Origin: Drosophila miranda | Taxonomy: Eukaryota; Arthropoda; Insecta; Diptera; Drosophilidae | Assembly (NCBI RefSeq): GCF_003369915.1 | Contig: NC_046675.1 | Coordinates: forward strand, 27,094,001 to 27,158,000 | Direction of reading: 5' to 3' | DNA: 64,000 nt | In this document: in pieces, positions 36,694 through 49,332 of the stretch | How positions within the stretch are numbered: the stretch's first letter is position 1 | Layout: every line of letters starts with the position of its first letter | The notes under the pieces: generated by a model | The model's input: the letters and a program-made list of their open reading frames with translations, nothing else | Told to the model about the DNA's origin: nothing | Databases searched by the model: none | Made by a program: the position numbers and the translations under genes

Positions 36694-37014
36694 ATGGTCG
36701 ACAACCAGTCTCAGGGGCTGAAAGGCGAAGAGTTGGTTGGATCTGAGTCTGCAAAAGCCCAACAAGCGGAGAGCTCAAAAAGCACCAAAAGCGAGAGACG
36801 AAATCCACAAGACCCTCTCAAACTTACAAACGGCTTTTGGGACGTACTCAATGTATTTGCAATGGGTCCATTTTTTGGACACATTCGTACTCGTAGAGTT
36901 GCAGGTGTTCTCCAGCTCCTCTTCGAAGAATTGTCGTTTTGGATACTGGTAGTTTGTAAAATGGTTTTTGCATTTCTTGACTGTGCTGTAAACTGCGCTA
37001 GACCGTATATGTGA
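36694..37014 (+). CDS. Putative small membrane-associated protein, 106 aa
   Basis: The ORF from the ATG at 36694 (context TTGGCAATGG) ends at TGA. Residues 1-45 are hydrophilic, Gln/Ser/Lys/Glu-rich (MVDNQSQGLKGEELVGSES; SSKSTKSERRNPQDP). Then comes LTNGFWDVLNVFAMGPFFGH, a basic IRTRR, and a long hydrophobic stretch (VAGVLQLLFEELSFWILVVC, KMVFAFLDCAV) that could be one membrane segment or an amphipathic hairpin. The protein ends NCARPYM. The frame stays open upstream to 36346, but that part is low-complexity. I do not recognise a family; the sharp change from charged to hydrophobic and the Kozak-like start are the only arguments that it is real. Confidence 0.4.
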   Translation: MVDNQSQGLKGEELVGSESAKAQQAESSKSTKSERRNPQDPLKLTNGFWDVLNVFAMGPFFGHIRTRRVAGVLQLLFEELSFWILVVCKMVFAFLDCAVNCARPYM

Positions 37015-39130
37015 GATACGCCCAAAGTGCATATCTCAAAACTCTTTCCTTGTGTAAAATATGAGGCAATTTCGATTTACCCTCAAATCGAGTACAGATC
37101 AACTGAGACCGATTACCAGTTTAATTGTGCGAAGAATGAAGGGCCTGGCTCTTAATATTGCACGTCAGTGGCCAAGTTTCGCAGCATCCTTTATTTCCTT
37201 GAAGTTTATTCGGGGTGTTGGACATGGGACGGGACTGGACTTTGGTGGGAAATGTTAGCGGCCCGCGTTTGGCAATTTGCCTGCCTGGCCAGTTAGCCAT
37301 GTTGTCTTTGGCTACCAGTAAAACTGGAAACGGAATGCTGCATTTTCTCGTTTCATAAAAGGTGGAATTTCCATAAAGCCTGTGTGCCGCTGACATACAG
37401 AGAGACATACAGGCGCGTCCAGGGTATCACACTCAGACGAGCCCGCCCTGAGCGGTATATGGCATATGCGTTTCTTGGTTCGAGATTCATGTGTTCGGGT
37501 ATTGCGCAATGCGTGCACGGGGACAGACCAGACCCATAAATTGCACAGAGACAGACACCACCAAAGATGGAGCAGCAGACAGACACAGAAGCTCCCTTGG
37601 ACGGGCACTCGATCTGTAGATTTTGATTTATGTAATTGTCTTCTGAAATTCATATTACGAGTACACCTGCTGACCATTGGGGAGGATCACAGGCTTCAAC
37701 TCTGCCCGATATAAACTAATCTTTTGCTCCCTCCCCTCCCAATTCGCATTATGTAAACGTCGGGCCGCTTTGCACCTGAGCACTTTGTCTTGGTTACTGC
37801 GCCCAGCCTCGGGGTCGACAGTGAAACTGGAAGTGAAAGCGTGGGCTGGACAGCCTGAGCTGAATTCTCCCATCTCCCATCTCTCATCTCTTATTCACAT
37901 ATTTCATCTGTCCTCATTGTAGTAAAAATGAAAATCACGCGACAATCTCAAAACTGTCAAAACTCCTTGGGACGCCTCGGATGGAGCGTCTCTGTTTCCA
38001 CGGATATGGTTGAATTATGGCGTTTTTATGCTGCGCCGATTCTATGCGCTTCTATTCGACGGCTGCGTACCTGTCCACTGGCAACATTCCACAAAATAAT
38101 CATTTCCAAGTCGCACCGCATTCGTATGCAAATCGAGCGCTGTGCCGCATTTGCATGCAGAAGGCATATGCATGATGGTTGTACAACTTTGGCTGGGGCG
38201 AGGGACTGACAGTGTCTAGGCCCAACCCCAAGCCCAAGTCGGGACAGCACTCTTCTTCTTGCTGTGGGAGGCCAGTCCATGTGCCATGATTGCTTCCAGC
38301 TTCGAGCCGCCTCCGGCTCCGCTTCAGCCTCGAAGCTCGGTGCCAATCAATCCAAGTTGAGCGACGTTGCATTCCCGCATCCCAATTGACTCTTGGGTGT
38401 GACAGGACACAGCCATCATAGCCACAAGATGATCGCCACCAGGAGGAAAGATCTCTTTTGTTCTTCGTGCTTCCGTTAACAATTTATTATATTTATTGTA
38501 CATATTGAAATGTATACGAATATATGTGTGTATATGGATAGTTCTGTTCTTCTATTTCCTGACCCTATTTTACGATACTAATGTGAACAGAACGAAATAC
38601 GGGAGTTCTCACGTGGCAAATTACTCTCCACTCGATAGAATATTGTACATTTGTGATCGATCGCCTTTGACGCCAGTCGGAAGTTATCTGTTCATTAGTT
38701 CGTTCAGCCGGAGCTTGCAGTGGTCAAGCAGTGGTGTTATATTATTCTACACTATGTATTATGATGGTTAAAGTACAAAGTACGGTGTTTCATGTATTCA
38801 TGGATACACCCGCTAACGGATTTACTTATAGTATAAACCTAATAAGGCACACATATTCATTGATTAAATTGGATTCAATGTTGGAATTCTCAGGACCTCG
38901 CCCTCGCTGGTCCGTTGCCTCCTGTCTCTACTCGTATATCTGCCGTATGATGACCTGACCGCTTCTTGTGTTTGCTGTAGAGGGGGACCGAGGTCGAGGT
39001 CAGCCCGCAGCTTCGATTGGTTCCCTTTCTAATTTGACCAGCATCGCTAAACGTTGTTTAATCCTATGCACTTCGGCCTAGTGCGATCCAGAAGTACTCG
39101 TACTCGTATTGCAACAGATCCGCCCAACTC
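37015..39130. other. Spacer and 3' UTR of the PTB-domain gene
   Basis: No supportable gene. TTTATT words at about 38484-38500 (AATAAA on the minus strand) would end the PTB-domain transcript with a ~640 nt 3' UTR. Overlapping open frames at 37312-37677 and 38026-38372 look compositional. Confidence 0.5.
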
Positions 39131-42100
39131 CTATCTTCGTGGCTTGCCGAAGCTACTGGAGGGACCTAGGGGCCCGTATATGGCATGCGGATGCGGATGT
39201 GGGTGCGGATGTTGATGTGGATGTGGGGGGTGCGCGTGGGGATGCGGATGTTGTCCTCCGCCGTTCGTCATCGTCATAGCGGCCTGTTTGCGTTGCAGAG
39301 TGCTCGGTCCCATCTGTCGCTCGCCATCGTTCAGATCCAGGCCCGCCACCATTTGCGCGATCTCGCGCTCCTTTTTCATGTCCGGTGGGTTGAACTGCAG
39401 GCTGGCCAGCGATCCGTGGCTGCGACTACGGTGCTCCTGGCGGATGGAATAGCTAAAGGCCCGCTCGTTCAGGTGCCCCTTGCGCTGCAACGAAAGACTT
39501 ACTTGAATCACAGCATGTAAGAGGCCCATCGAGGAGTTGGCAACCGCCACGTTGCCCTCTAATGAGAGCCCACGAAGGACGGCCTTAGAGGCTGACTTAC
39601 CTTGTAAATTCCTGTGCCTCCTGGCGACGGGGACTCGGCACCCGAGTTGCCAGAGTCATCCAGCCCGTTGCCCATCGACGCCGCCATTTTCCGACTGGAC
39701 ATTCCCAGCGGACGCGGCTCCCCAATCATCGACTGCGACATCTGCGGGGGCGGGACGCCACCCATGGCCTGCTGCTGGTGGTAGGCATATATGGGGGGCA
39801 CTATGGGCATCCCCACGGGAACTCCGCCTCCACCGTTCTTCTTGTCCTTCTTCTTCTTTTTGCTGGTCGAGCGCGATGGCTGTAGTGTTGCGTACTGCTG
39901 GGGCAGCATGACAGGGATTTGAAGGGGTGGCATGCCGCCCATGTGTTGGTGTGCCGCATGGTGCATCATATGGTGTTGATGAGTAAGCTGCGGCGGATGG
40001 TGGGCCAGGTGACTGGGTGGCGGTGGACCGGGGGGGAAACCCCGATGACTGATGGTGTGATAGCGGGCAGAGTGCGGCCCGAGTCCGTGTCCGTGTCCGG
40101 AGACGGGCCCGTAGATGACACTGCCGGGACCGGCAGAGCTCTGAAGGCCAGAGCGATGCATGGCGGCAGGGTGCATGGGCTTCGGTCTGATGAGGGTGCC
40201 CGACAGGCTTTGGCTCCCGCTGGACTTGGACGACTTCTTGTCGCGCTTCTGCTTGCGCTCCTCCTTGACGGGGGGCGGAGGTACATCGATGGGGGCACTT
40301 ATCTGGCGGGCCCGCAGCGGCCTGCCCAGGGTGGAGGTGTTTCCTGTGAACATCTCGTACGGACTCTCAACGGGCACCCCGATGCTGTCCAGCTGATCCT
40401 GGGACCCACTCCACACCTTGTGGTTCTCATCCCCGTTGTACAGCGAAGCATCGCCGTCGTCCCCGGTCACGTTCAGGTCAGCGCTGCTCCCGTAAACTGC
40501 AAGAATACCAAATGCGTTGCTTTAATACAGGTCTAGAAGAGTACGGAATGGTCAGCCAACTAAAGTTATTTTGACAAAAGTTGATCATATTTTCAATACC
40601 CGTTCATTGGTGGCGGATACCCAAAGCCCGGGTTGTAATTTATACATTTATTTTTAACGACTTATTGATTTGACTATCTTAAAATTGCAGATTTTTTTCT
40701 GATATACATATGTCATAAGTCATTGGTGGCGGATACCCAAAGCCCCGGTTGTAATTTATACATTTATTTTTAACGACTTATTGATTTGACTATCTTAAAA
40801 TTAAAGACTTTTTCTGATATACATAAGTCATAAGTGATTGCTAATGTCACAGCTTGTGATCGACGTGCCTCTGTCAGGCAAAGTGCTAATGAAAATGAGC
40901 TTTGTAAGACTTCTCTCGACCTTCATGGCCGATACTTGGCTATTGATATTCGTTGAGGGATTCAACAAGGGCGCGAGACCTTGGGCCCCGTGCACGGGGC
41001 ACTTGTCGCCTTTCGAGCTGCCGCTCAAGGCAAATTGCTGATTCATTAGCCAAACCCAGAGAAGAGGGTGGGGTGGGGTGGAGCGTTGGACCTCTGTGCA
41101 AAGCATTGGAATACAAATCAGCCAAAATACTGGAAATTAGCTGAGCGCGTCTAATCCAAGTGGACGGAAACAGGCCAAGACCATAGAGCGCCGCAGCGGC
41201 AGAAGCATTCAAATTGTCGACTGGTCGACTGCGATCGCCGCCCGTGCTCGGTTCGGTTCGATTCGATTTAACTGTGGTATTTCTTGGCCGCCGCCTCTAT
41301 CGTACTCGGCTCGGGTACTGCGGTACACTCACACAGAAACAGACACACTTACAAGTAAATATACTTGCATATATATATACTCGTATGTATGCACGTACAC
41401 AGAGGCCGCAGTTGTCGCGGTTCTGCATCGCATTTGGGCCACGGCGGCAACGGTTTTGTAATAAATAACGGTAATTTAATAACTTGAACGTGGCTACACC
41501 TGCAGCTGTCTGTCGTATACCCCTAACCCCCCGCTTCCCAGCACAATTCGGACACTGCCATTCAGTGCCAGTGCCAGTGCCAGCTCCAGTCCAGAGACCC
41601 ACTCTGTTCGGCAAACGACAAACCGACGAGTCACCTTGCGAGGGTTTTTTGTTCTCTTCCGTGGCTGCCTTTGTACAAGTACAAGCCATGCCATAATTTT
41701 GTTTACGTCCACCGTTTTTCTGTTTCTCTGCTGTGTGCTTTCCGCTTTTCTGGCTTTTCTGGCTTTTCTGGCTTTTCGTTGGCTACTCGTATTCTACTCA
41801 GTGGCTTGATTGCCTCATCCTCATACGCCCTAAGAAATCCACTCGGCCGGAGGTATATTGACCCCCAGCTGCGGAGCTGCTCTTACGCGCAGGGAATGTA
41901 ATCTGCGTAAGTGGCTGCGGAAGTCCGGCGGATTTCCAATTCCCGCTTGCTGCATTGGCTCCGATTCGAAGGAAGCGCCGATACTTATGTATCTAAGTAA
42001 GACTGCGAAAAGTTAATTACTTTTACAGCCAGGCCCGAGACCGGGGAGTCCGCGGAGTCGATCTTTAATCATTTCCCATTTCGCGCGCTCCTGTTCAACA

Positions 42101-45100
42101 ACCTTGCTAGTGCCTATCCCCCAGTCGGACTTATGTCATAATCGATGGAGGTAGAAGTAGCTGCAGCTAAAAGTAAAATTTAGACTCTCACTTACGTCCA
42201 AAGCACTCACTGTGTGGGAACATGGGGACAGGGGAGAGCGGCCTGTGGGCATGCGTGCGTGAAAATCGTATTTCCACGTTGCACTGCGCTGGGAAAGGGG
42301 AAGGGGAAGGAGAAGACGCGGTGCGCTCGAGCTGAGGCAAGGCAGATTCGGTGCCTGCCAGAGAAGCAGCCGCCGATGGATGGAAAAGGCAACTTGAAAT
42401 AAAGTCGAAATATCACGTATCCAAAGTTCGCCAAAACACACTGGCTGGCATTTAGCCGAGCCACTCAAATTCCAGCCATTCGGGCGGAAGAGGAGTGGCA
42501 ACAGCAGCAGCCGCTTCGCCTTTCGGTGGTGCAGCGGCAGCTTCGAGCCAGCCGAATTCTCCTACCATTTTCCATTATTGCCTTTGGAGATCGTGGGCTC
42601 GAACCCAAAGTCGCAGCTGCAGAGCGAAATCTAGGCCGAACATGCCAGCGTGGAATGCCAGACGAATGACTAACAGCACCCCACTCTGGTGGATATCAGT
42701 ATTGTATCTGCAGCGGTGTGTACGAGTTTTGTGGCTGGAGTGCGAGGAGTACCTCGAAAACAATACAATGAAAACGGAACATCGGAATACAGTCTATCCC
42801 TGAACGCCTGAATGCCTGAATGACTGAATGAATGCATACGAGTACTTTCGTTTGGATAACTCGAATGTATCTCGTGCTTATGCCGTGAGAGGTCACTTTC
42901 GAGACGAGGTATCTTCCGCCAACTTTTCTTATGATCGCATTAAAAAGAGCGGCTGTAAGTGCAAGCCATTTTATCCAAATTAAAATAATTATGCAAAGTG
43001 GCGTGCATGAGCTACTTATTCGGCATATGTATATGCACACACCTGCACATTGTACATACATACATATGTACATACGAGTTCATAAACTTGTATAGACATC
43101 GTATGAACTCGTACCTCAAGTGTCAACGACAATGCCTTCACAGATAGAGAGGAAGAGAGGGAGAGAGCTTCCGAGAGAAACCACGACTTCAGATGGCAAC
43201 TGCAAGTGGGTCAAACATGATCAAACATTCAAACATATGTATGTATGTACCCGTAGCACATATGTACGGATGGAGAAGGAGCCGTGAGTGTGCCGAGATT
43301 TCAGGCAAATCTGAAGTATGTCTCAGCACTTCGATCGGGTAGTCAGATTTTTATAATCGAGTTACGATCAAAGTCACATCGGAAAAAATACAACTACCCG
43401 CAAGACAATGTTGCAAAGTGGCCAAGCGGGCCGGCTGTTGCATGCAACCGAGTCATTCAACTGCAACTGGATTTCGGTTAATGTGTCCCGTCTTTTTTTT
43501 GCTACCCCGCTCCCTCTGGCTCTATGTACTACCATTTTCTCCATCCCCTTCCCCATCCCCGTCTCTTTTTCTAGCCACTTTGCATAATAATAATGCAACA
43601 GTGGCAGTGGCAGCAGAGATCGTTTGCCAGATGGATGCAGACGCTGATCGTAATAGCCGCGCAGAAATATTGCATCGCCAGCGGAAGCCGGTCTCTGGCT
43701 GGAACTGGCGTCTAAAACTTGACAAGCAACAGAGGCTGCGGCAGTGGCAGCTACAGCGGCAGGTTGCATTCAAAAATGTACGAGCACAATACTCTTGTCA
43801 TGGTCAAGTGGCCAGGCATTCCCAAGACGATGAAGACAGCGACACTTTCATACCTAATGAACGGTTTCTTGCACATTCTGCCACAGTGGTCTTTCTGGAA
43901 AACGGAAGTGCAGTTTATACAAGAATCCGTGGGAGGAATCCCATCAGCGCCACCCAGGAAAGGAAAAAGTGCTTTAATTTCCCAAAAAAGCACAAAAAAC
44001 ACGAACGACCAAGTTTTGGCAGATGATAATGGAAATTCAAACACACTCTTGTATGTGAGGGACTGCCGGATTGCGCGCTTATACGAGCCTATGAAATGTT
44101 TTCTAGGCCTGTCGAACTGGAGCCTGACTTGTGGCAAGTAGCCAACTTGTTTTCTGGTTGATACTCGTATTTGCTGACATGCTGCACTGCCACCCATATG
44201 TGACCACAGGTCTTTCGTCAAAGAAACGAAATGATTGAAAATGGGCTTGCCAGATTGCACCTGATTGTGGTAGCAGGGGAAGTTGCGGGGAAAGCACACT
44301 CTCCGAATGCACTCAGCACGCTTTCTTGCCATTGAAATCCTTTGGAATTGGTCTGGCTAATTAACACGATCCACTGTGAGTGTCGCTCTAATGAAAGCAA
44401 AACGCAATTACCTGACATTCCCACCTCAATCCGATCTGATCCGACCCGAAGAGAACCGACCTCGTTCCAGTCTCAAAGATCTCGACAGCGACAGCCAGCG
44501 GCAAATTAAAAATGTTAATGAATAGAAAATCGCACACTAACACACACGCCGCTGCATATAGTCTTACTCGTAGGATTGTCGTAGACGGAGATGGAGATGA
44601 GCGTGCTCCACGGTAGATTTGATCATTTCTCGGCTAAAGTTTCACTCAGAAACTCACACATTGACGTGTTTTGTCGACCCCTCGCGACTTCCAGTATACA
44701 TACATATCTGTATGTATGTACATACATATGTACATTGGTTTGGCTGCCGCTACCTTCCCACCGCTCGCAGCGAATGGCTCCCAAATGGGAGCTACTCATA
44801 AGAAAAAGGGAGCATTAGCCGAAAATTTTCTCACGAGCTCATCTTGATTTACGTAAACTCGCTGAGCGCATATGCATGTGCCACTGCCCCATGCGCCATG
44901 CCCCTGCCAACCATCGCAATTCCAGTCTCCGCTGCTCCTCCGCAGCTGCGTTGGCGGCACCTATGTCGGCGACCGCTAATCTGCACGCGACCACAGTTCC
45001 CAACAACCAAAAACTCAACTTGCCGCACCGGCAATACATCATGTCGCGTCCACGTTCTCGAGGGGGCCGCATCCACGTCCACGTCCATGGCGAAGAAAGG

Positions 45101-47628
45101 CCGGAGGTGTCGGTGTCTCCTTCGTTGGCAACAGAAACTGGCCAAGAGTGCCAGAGAGTGGCCAAGAGGCTGTGAGAACCAAACAAAGCAAACAAACGTC
45201 TTGGTGTAATAAATTTCCAGCGGAGGAATGGGCTTTCATCAATTAGCGGACCGCTTGCTGCAAGTCACTTGATTCGGTTTTGATGAAGATGCGAAAGTCC
45301 GGGGAATTAGCATGTGAATGAAGTCACGCCCATAATCGCTTCCCTCACTCTGCGGCCTGGTCGTACGAGTAGACATCGATATACGAGTATATCGATTCGA
45401 ATGCGTAAGCTGGCAGAGCTATCGATGGTCGATTTGGATTTAAGCAATGTTATAAATACTCTAGTTATAATGAAAAGAGGGAAATGTGCGTTTTGAGTAT
45501 ATGTACTTCCGCCAATTAAACAAAATCCAGTTCAGCTAATGGCTCTTAAAGTATATATAAATGCTCGCGTACTTTCCTCGACTCGAAGCAACTACCTTTT
45601 TATCCCCGGCACTCATAGAGCACAGGGGATAATGGCATTACTTATTTTCGTCATTAATTCATTATTAAGTGAATGGATTAATTTACTCTTAAATGAAAAC
45701 GAAAATACTTTGTTTTCTGGTTATCTAGTGGATTGACTTAAGGCAGACCAATAATGTTTTTCATATTTTCAGCTTTCTATATGCAAACACACTGCCGCTT
45801 TGACGGGCATGTATAATATATACATGGGAATTAGCGACTAGGGAGTGGGATTTGGTACTAGCCAAGTCAAAGTCGAAAGCGAAATTCGGCTAATTCGAAT
45901 GCCAAGCTAGAGATCGCGATCGTGCTTGTTTGCATTCGCGGCAGTCAGAGATGTGATAGGAAACAGACACGAGGCAGGGCTGCTTTCCTCAGTTTCAGCA
46001 ATTTACATGGTAATTATCATAACTTTGCCATAGCTGGGGCGACAGAGAAACAACTGAGTCGTAAACCGGTGAGTTTTTACCTGTTTCATCCCGGCTTCTG
46101 TCCGCTGAGCTGGCCTGTCCGTCCGCCAGTCTGTCTGTCTGTCTGTCTGTCTGGTCGCCATCGTTGAAATTTAAATGAGTGGAAAGTGTTTGGAACGCAG
46201 CAAAACAGCGGATAAGTGTTTCTCTCTGTTGGCAGACTTTGAAGACGTCACCAGAGCTATTGTCGTTCGCGTCATCGTTTCACCATCCATCGCGGCCAGG
46301 TTCAGTCTCAGTCTCAGTCGCAGCCTCTGTTTCTGTTTGTGTCTCTGGGATGGCTCTTGCCGGAGACGAATGTCCGATCCGGCTGTCCAGCAACTGAACG
46401 TCGATACGGAATGCCTGGACTGCACCCAAGTACTACCAGCACTGTCCAACAATTTCTATTTTCCAACAGCGTGAAAGGTGTGTCCGAGTGCCCATGAGAC
46501 ACGTTTCTGGTGGCCTGTGCACGACTACCAGTACCTGTTACCACTAGTACCAACAACATTCAAGGTGAGGCTCATCTCTGCGATGGCGTTGGCTGTGTTG
46601 ACCAGCCTGTCGATTGCTGCACCGTACTCCAGCACCGAGATCACCCCGAAGGTGGGATGTGTAGAGGCCAGGCCGTCGACTCAGGCCAATACATAATTAG
46701 CTGGCGCGTCATCAGCGGGTAACTGTACCAGGCCAGCCCCGCGTAACTGTATGCGGATGACGCAAGCGGACTTGACAAAAGACTTTTGCAACAAACTTGT
46801 TGCACAGATACATAATATGCGATGTGGATACTCACAGTTCTTGACGGACGTGTAGCCCTCCGCGGCACTGCCAGTGCTGCCGCCGTTCATGCCGTTCGGG
46901 CCATGACCGTTGGATGCACGCCCCAGGCTGTTTAGCGTCGTTGTGCTGCCGGCTCGGGACCTCCAGCCGCCCTGGGCGGCGAGGGCCAGATGATGGCTGC
47001 CATGTCCGCTTCCATTGGCCAGTCCGACGCTGGCCAGGTCGCCGTTGGACTTGCTGCCGGCGGCACTCTTTAGTGTGCCGTAGACGCTGCTGCTACCTCC
47101 ACCCGTCGTGCTGCCCGTCTCCAGCTGGCGGGCGTACGAGTTATCGGCATAGGCGTGGAAGCAGCACCTGACTAGAGCGTTGGCCGCAGCCTCCCGTTTG
47201 CAGATGAACACGTGGCACTCGAGCACCTTGATTCCAGTGGTGCGGCGCAGGATTGCGGCGAAGATGGGCGGATGCTGGGCCCGTGGCATGCGGGCGAAGG
47301 GCGAATCCAGTGGCAGGAACTTCGGCTCCGGATGAGCGTTACCGCGCTCCGGAATGAGCACCTGTCGCACGGCTGCGCAGTAGTGGAGGGACTCGATTGG
47401 GAAGAAGCGCGTGATCTGCTTGAGGTTCTCGTCCACGTTCTCCAGCAGAATGCCGTTCGACCAGACGCTCAGCCAGCTGTCGATGCCCTTGGCGCCCACG
47501 GCCCCCTCCGAGGGGTAGAGACTGCGCAGCGGCTCCTGAATGCCCTGGAGCCCGTCCTTGCTCTGGCGCGGCACTGCGCTACCCAAATAGAGCACGCGGC
47601 AACGGCAAATGGGCGTGGAGTCTCCCAT
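39131..47628 (-). CDS. PTB/PID-domain protein with His-Pro-rich tail, three coding exons
   Basis: Coding exons: 47628-46836, 40496-39601, 39484-39131. GT-AG boundaries join in phase (1, then 0), giving 680 aa. The PTB domain occupies about residues 5-170. It opens with CRCRVLYLGSAVP (strand 1), continues with SWLSVWSNGILLENVDEN, FFPIESLHYCAAVRQVLIP and VLECHVFICK, and ends with helix AANALVRCCFHAYADN. PTB domains bind NPxY-type tails or phosphoinositides; the partner here is unknown. The rest is disordered: Gly/Ser-rich linker, SYLYNGDENHKVW-type acidic stretch, basic KKKKKDKK, Pro/His-rich segments, and a C-terminal run of HP dipeptides (about residues 640-665). The start MGDSTPICRCR is chosen because in-frame sequence upstream is low-complexity. 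I think it is the orthologue of CG12581, but that number is from memory. Confidence 0.85.
40605..40837 (+). repeat. 116-bp tandem duplication
   Basis: CATTGGTGGCGGATACCCAA starts both copies, at 40605 and 40721. The copies run almost identically through TTGTAATTTATACATTTATT and ACTTATTGATTTGACTATC to GATATACATA.GTCATAAGT. Only a handful of differences separate them, so the duplication is recent. Confidence 0.95.
41745..41777 (+). repeat. 9-bp tandem repeat (CTTTTCTGG)
   Basis: Three perfect units and a partial fourth. Confidence 0.85.
43143..43180 (+). promoter_or_regulatory. GAGA-rich element
   Basis: AGATAGAGAGGAAGAGAGGG followed by AGAGAGCTTCCGAGAGA gives several GAGAG words within 40 bp. 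It could bind GAGA factor (Trl/Pipsqueak). It lies inside the large intron, so it may mark an enhancer or alternative promoter. Confidence 0.35.
46129..46153 (+). repeat. GTCT microsatellite
   Basis: Six tandem GTCT units. Confidence 0.9.
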
Positions 47629-48700
47629 TCTCAGAAGTATTTGGAAGATTTCGAAAATTCCTTGTGCCCAGAACAAAGGGCCCCAACAACCGAATGGATG
47701 GCTTACGTTTCGATCGCTACGTAGTGGAGCTTCGAGTTGCTTGCTGCTGGTAGCAGGCAGGGGCAGGGGCAGTGACGGAGGCGCGGCGACGGCGACGGCG
47801 ACGGAGACCGAACCCGAACCCGAACAATGTGGATTTTCTGGTTTTGCTCTGTGTGTTAGCCAAGTCTGTGTGTGTGTGTTCGTTCTTAACTTTTCGCTGA
47901 TGTAAGCGGGTATTTCTTGGGCACTCACAGACACAGCCACACGGGCACACAAGCACGCACACTGACACACAATATCGGGGAAACACCAACACACGCGGGG
48001 GCACACGCACACTCGTCCATAGCGGTGTAGACAGAGCCACACACACAGGCCAGCCCTGGGCACGGCTAGACTTTTCAATTTTCAATTTTATTCTCGATCC
48101 CGAAATTTGGCTCAAAGAATTCGTAATGCGTTTGTGTCACTTGGAATAATTCACTAGTTTCGATGGCTAGCCTAGCTCCTCCGTCGTCTGCTGTCGTCGT
48201 CCGTCCCAAGCTTCAGTCACACACTCGCGTACCATCAACACACACTCACTAGCGACGAGACACTCGAGATTGCGATTGAGACTCACTTACACAGTGGAGT
48301 CGGGCGCTCAATCAAGTCAAAAAACAAATATGGCGTCATGGGATTCTGATTTTCAGGTTTCCGTTTTGCATTCACTCTGCGTATTTATAGATCTTTTCAG
48401 CCGTTGAATGCTAATGAGCTGCTGTGGCCCAATGTCTGCTGATTCGTTGGCCTTCTTGGCTAGGCTTAGATCGGATCTCTTGAGTCTTCGGATCTTCGAC
48501 CGCTTGGAACTTGTGCACGCGACCGTGTCTCACTGAGGAATGAAATGAATAGAGATCTGAGGCCGCTGCCTGAGTCTGTCGAAGTCGCTCGACGCTCTCA
48601 GCCAGAGCCGCTACTACCTGTTTCTGATCGGCCGTGCGAGAGCAGGTAACATATCATGTGAATTTGTCTCTCTTCGCAGCTGAACAACTTGTGATTCAGC
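47629..48700 (-). other. 5' UTR and promoter side of the PTB-domain gene
   Basis: Directly upstream of the PTB ATG. It contains CA/CACAC-rich DNA (about 47865-48050), which produces an artefactual in-frame extension of the coding frame, and CACTCGTC/CACTCAC words to about 48300. No TATA box stands out. The transcription start cannot be placed. Confidence 0.45.
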
Positions 48701-48713
48701 TACCTAATGGATA

Positions 48714-49332
48714 AAACGTACAATAAACAATATATCCCTAGTTCCGCAAAATCTATATGATCGAACTTTATAAACTGTCGTATTTATTTATTGTAACGAG
48801 CCTTTCTGGCTCACCCGAGTGGCAGCTGGGCTAACCTCGACTACAAATCAGTACAGAACATACCACTTTTAGTTCTAGGCGTTTTGCAAATAGAGTTTGC
48901 ATGTGCAAGGATGGTAATTTTGAAGCGAGTAGGGATTGTATCATTTTTAAAGATTTTTTAACAAAAAAGGCAAAAGCCAGTTCGGATTTGTATTCAAAAT
49001 TTCCGAATGTTGCGGAAACTTTTACCAATGTTGCTAGCTCAGAATGTTGGCACAGAAAAATGTTTCCGCAGCACATTCGTCGATAACGATGACAATACCG
49101 ATATGGCAAAAAACTACAAAAAAAATGTGTGTAACGCCCAGAAGGAAGCGTTTCCGACCCCATAAAGTATATATATTCTTGATCAGAATCAATAGCCGAG
49201 TCGATATAGCCATCCGTCTGAGCACCTAGATCTCAAAGAAGAAAAGAGCTGGAGCAACCAAATTTTGTATACAGACTTCTGCAAAAACGTACAATAAACA
49301 ATATATCCCTAGTTTCGCGAAATCTATATACT
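48714..49332 (+). repeat. Direct repeat of ~45 bp flanking a dispersed-repeat fragment
   Basis: AAAACGTACAATAAACAATA followed by TATCCCTAGTT and CGCRAAATCTATAT occurs at about 48714-48760 and again at about 49284-49331, with two differences. Between them is a degenerate copy of the dispersed repeat family (TAACGCCCAGAAGGAAGCG, CCCCATAAAGTATATATATT, GATCAGAATCAATAGCCGAG). Confidence 0.85.

Larger units (their letters stand above)
40497..46835. other. 6.3 kb intron of the PTB-domain gene
   Basis: Large intron between the PTB exon and the disordered-region exon. It contains a 116-bp tandem duplication (40605-40837), a CTTTTCTGG repeat (41745-41777), a GAGA-rich stretch near 43143-43180, a GTCT repeat (46129-46153) and many open frames without domains. 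Its size suggests it carries regulatory DNA or an alternative promoter, but no specific site can be proved. Confidence 0.6.

Noticed and set aside
44839..45209. Overlapping ~100-120 codon frames on both strands
   Set aside because: Inside the large PTB-gene intron, compositional, no recognisable motif and no splice signals supporting an exon.
46681..48078. Long open frame extending the PTB-domain ORF about 150 codons upstream of 47628
   Set aside because: The extra part is translated from CA/TG-rich simple sequence (Cys/Val/Ser-rich) and has no domain; the PTB strand 1 begins naturally right after the ATG at 47628. The 3' end of this frame also runs past a good donor at 46835.
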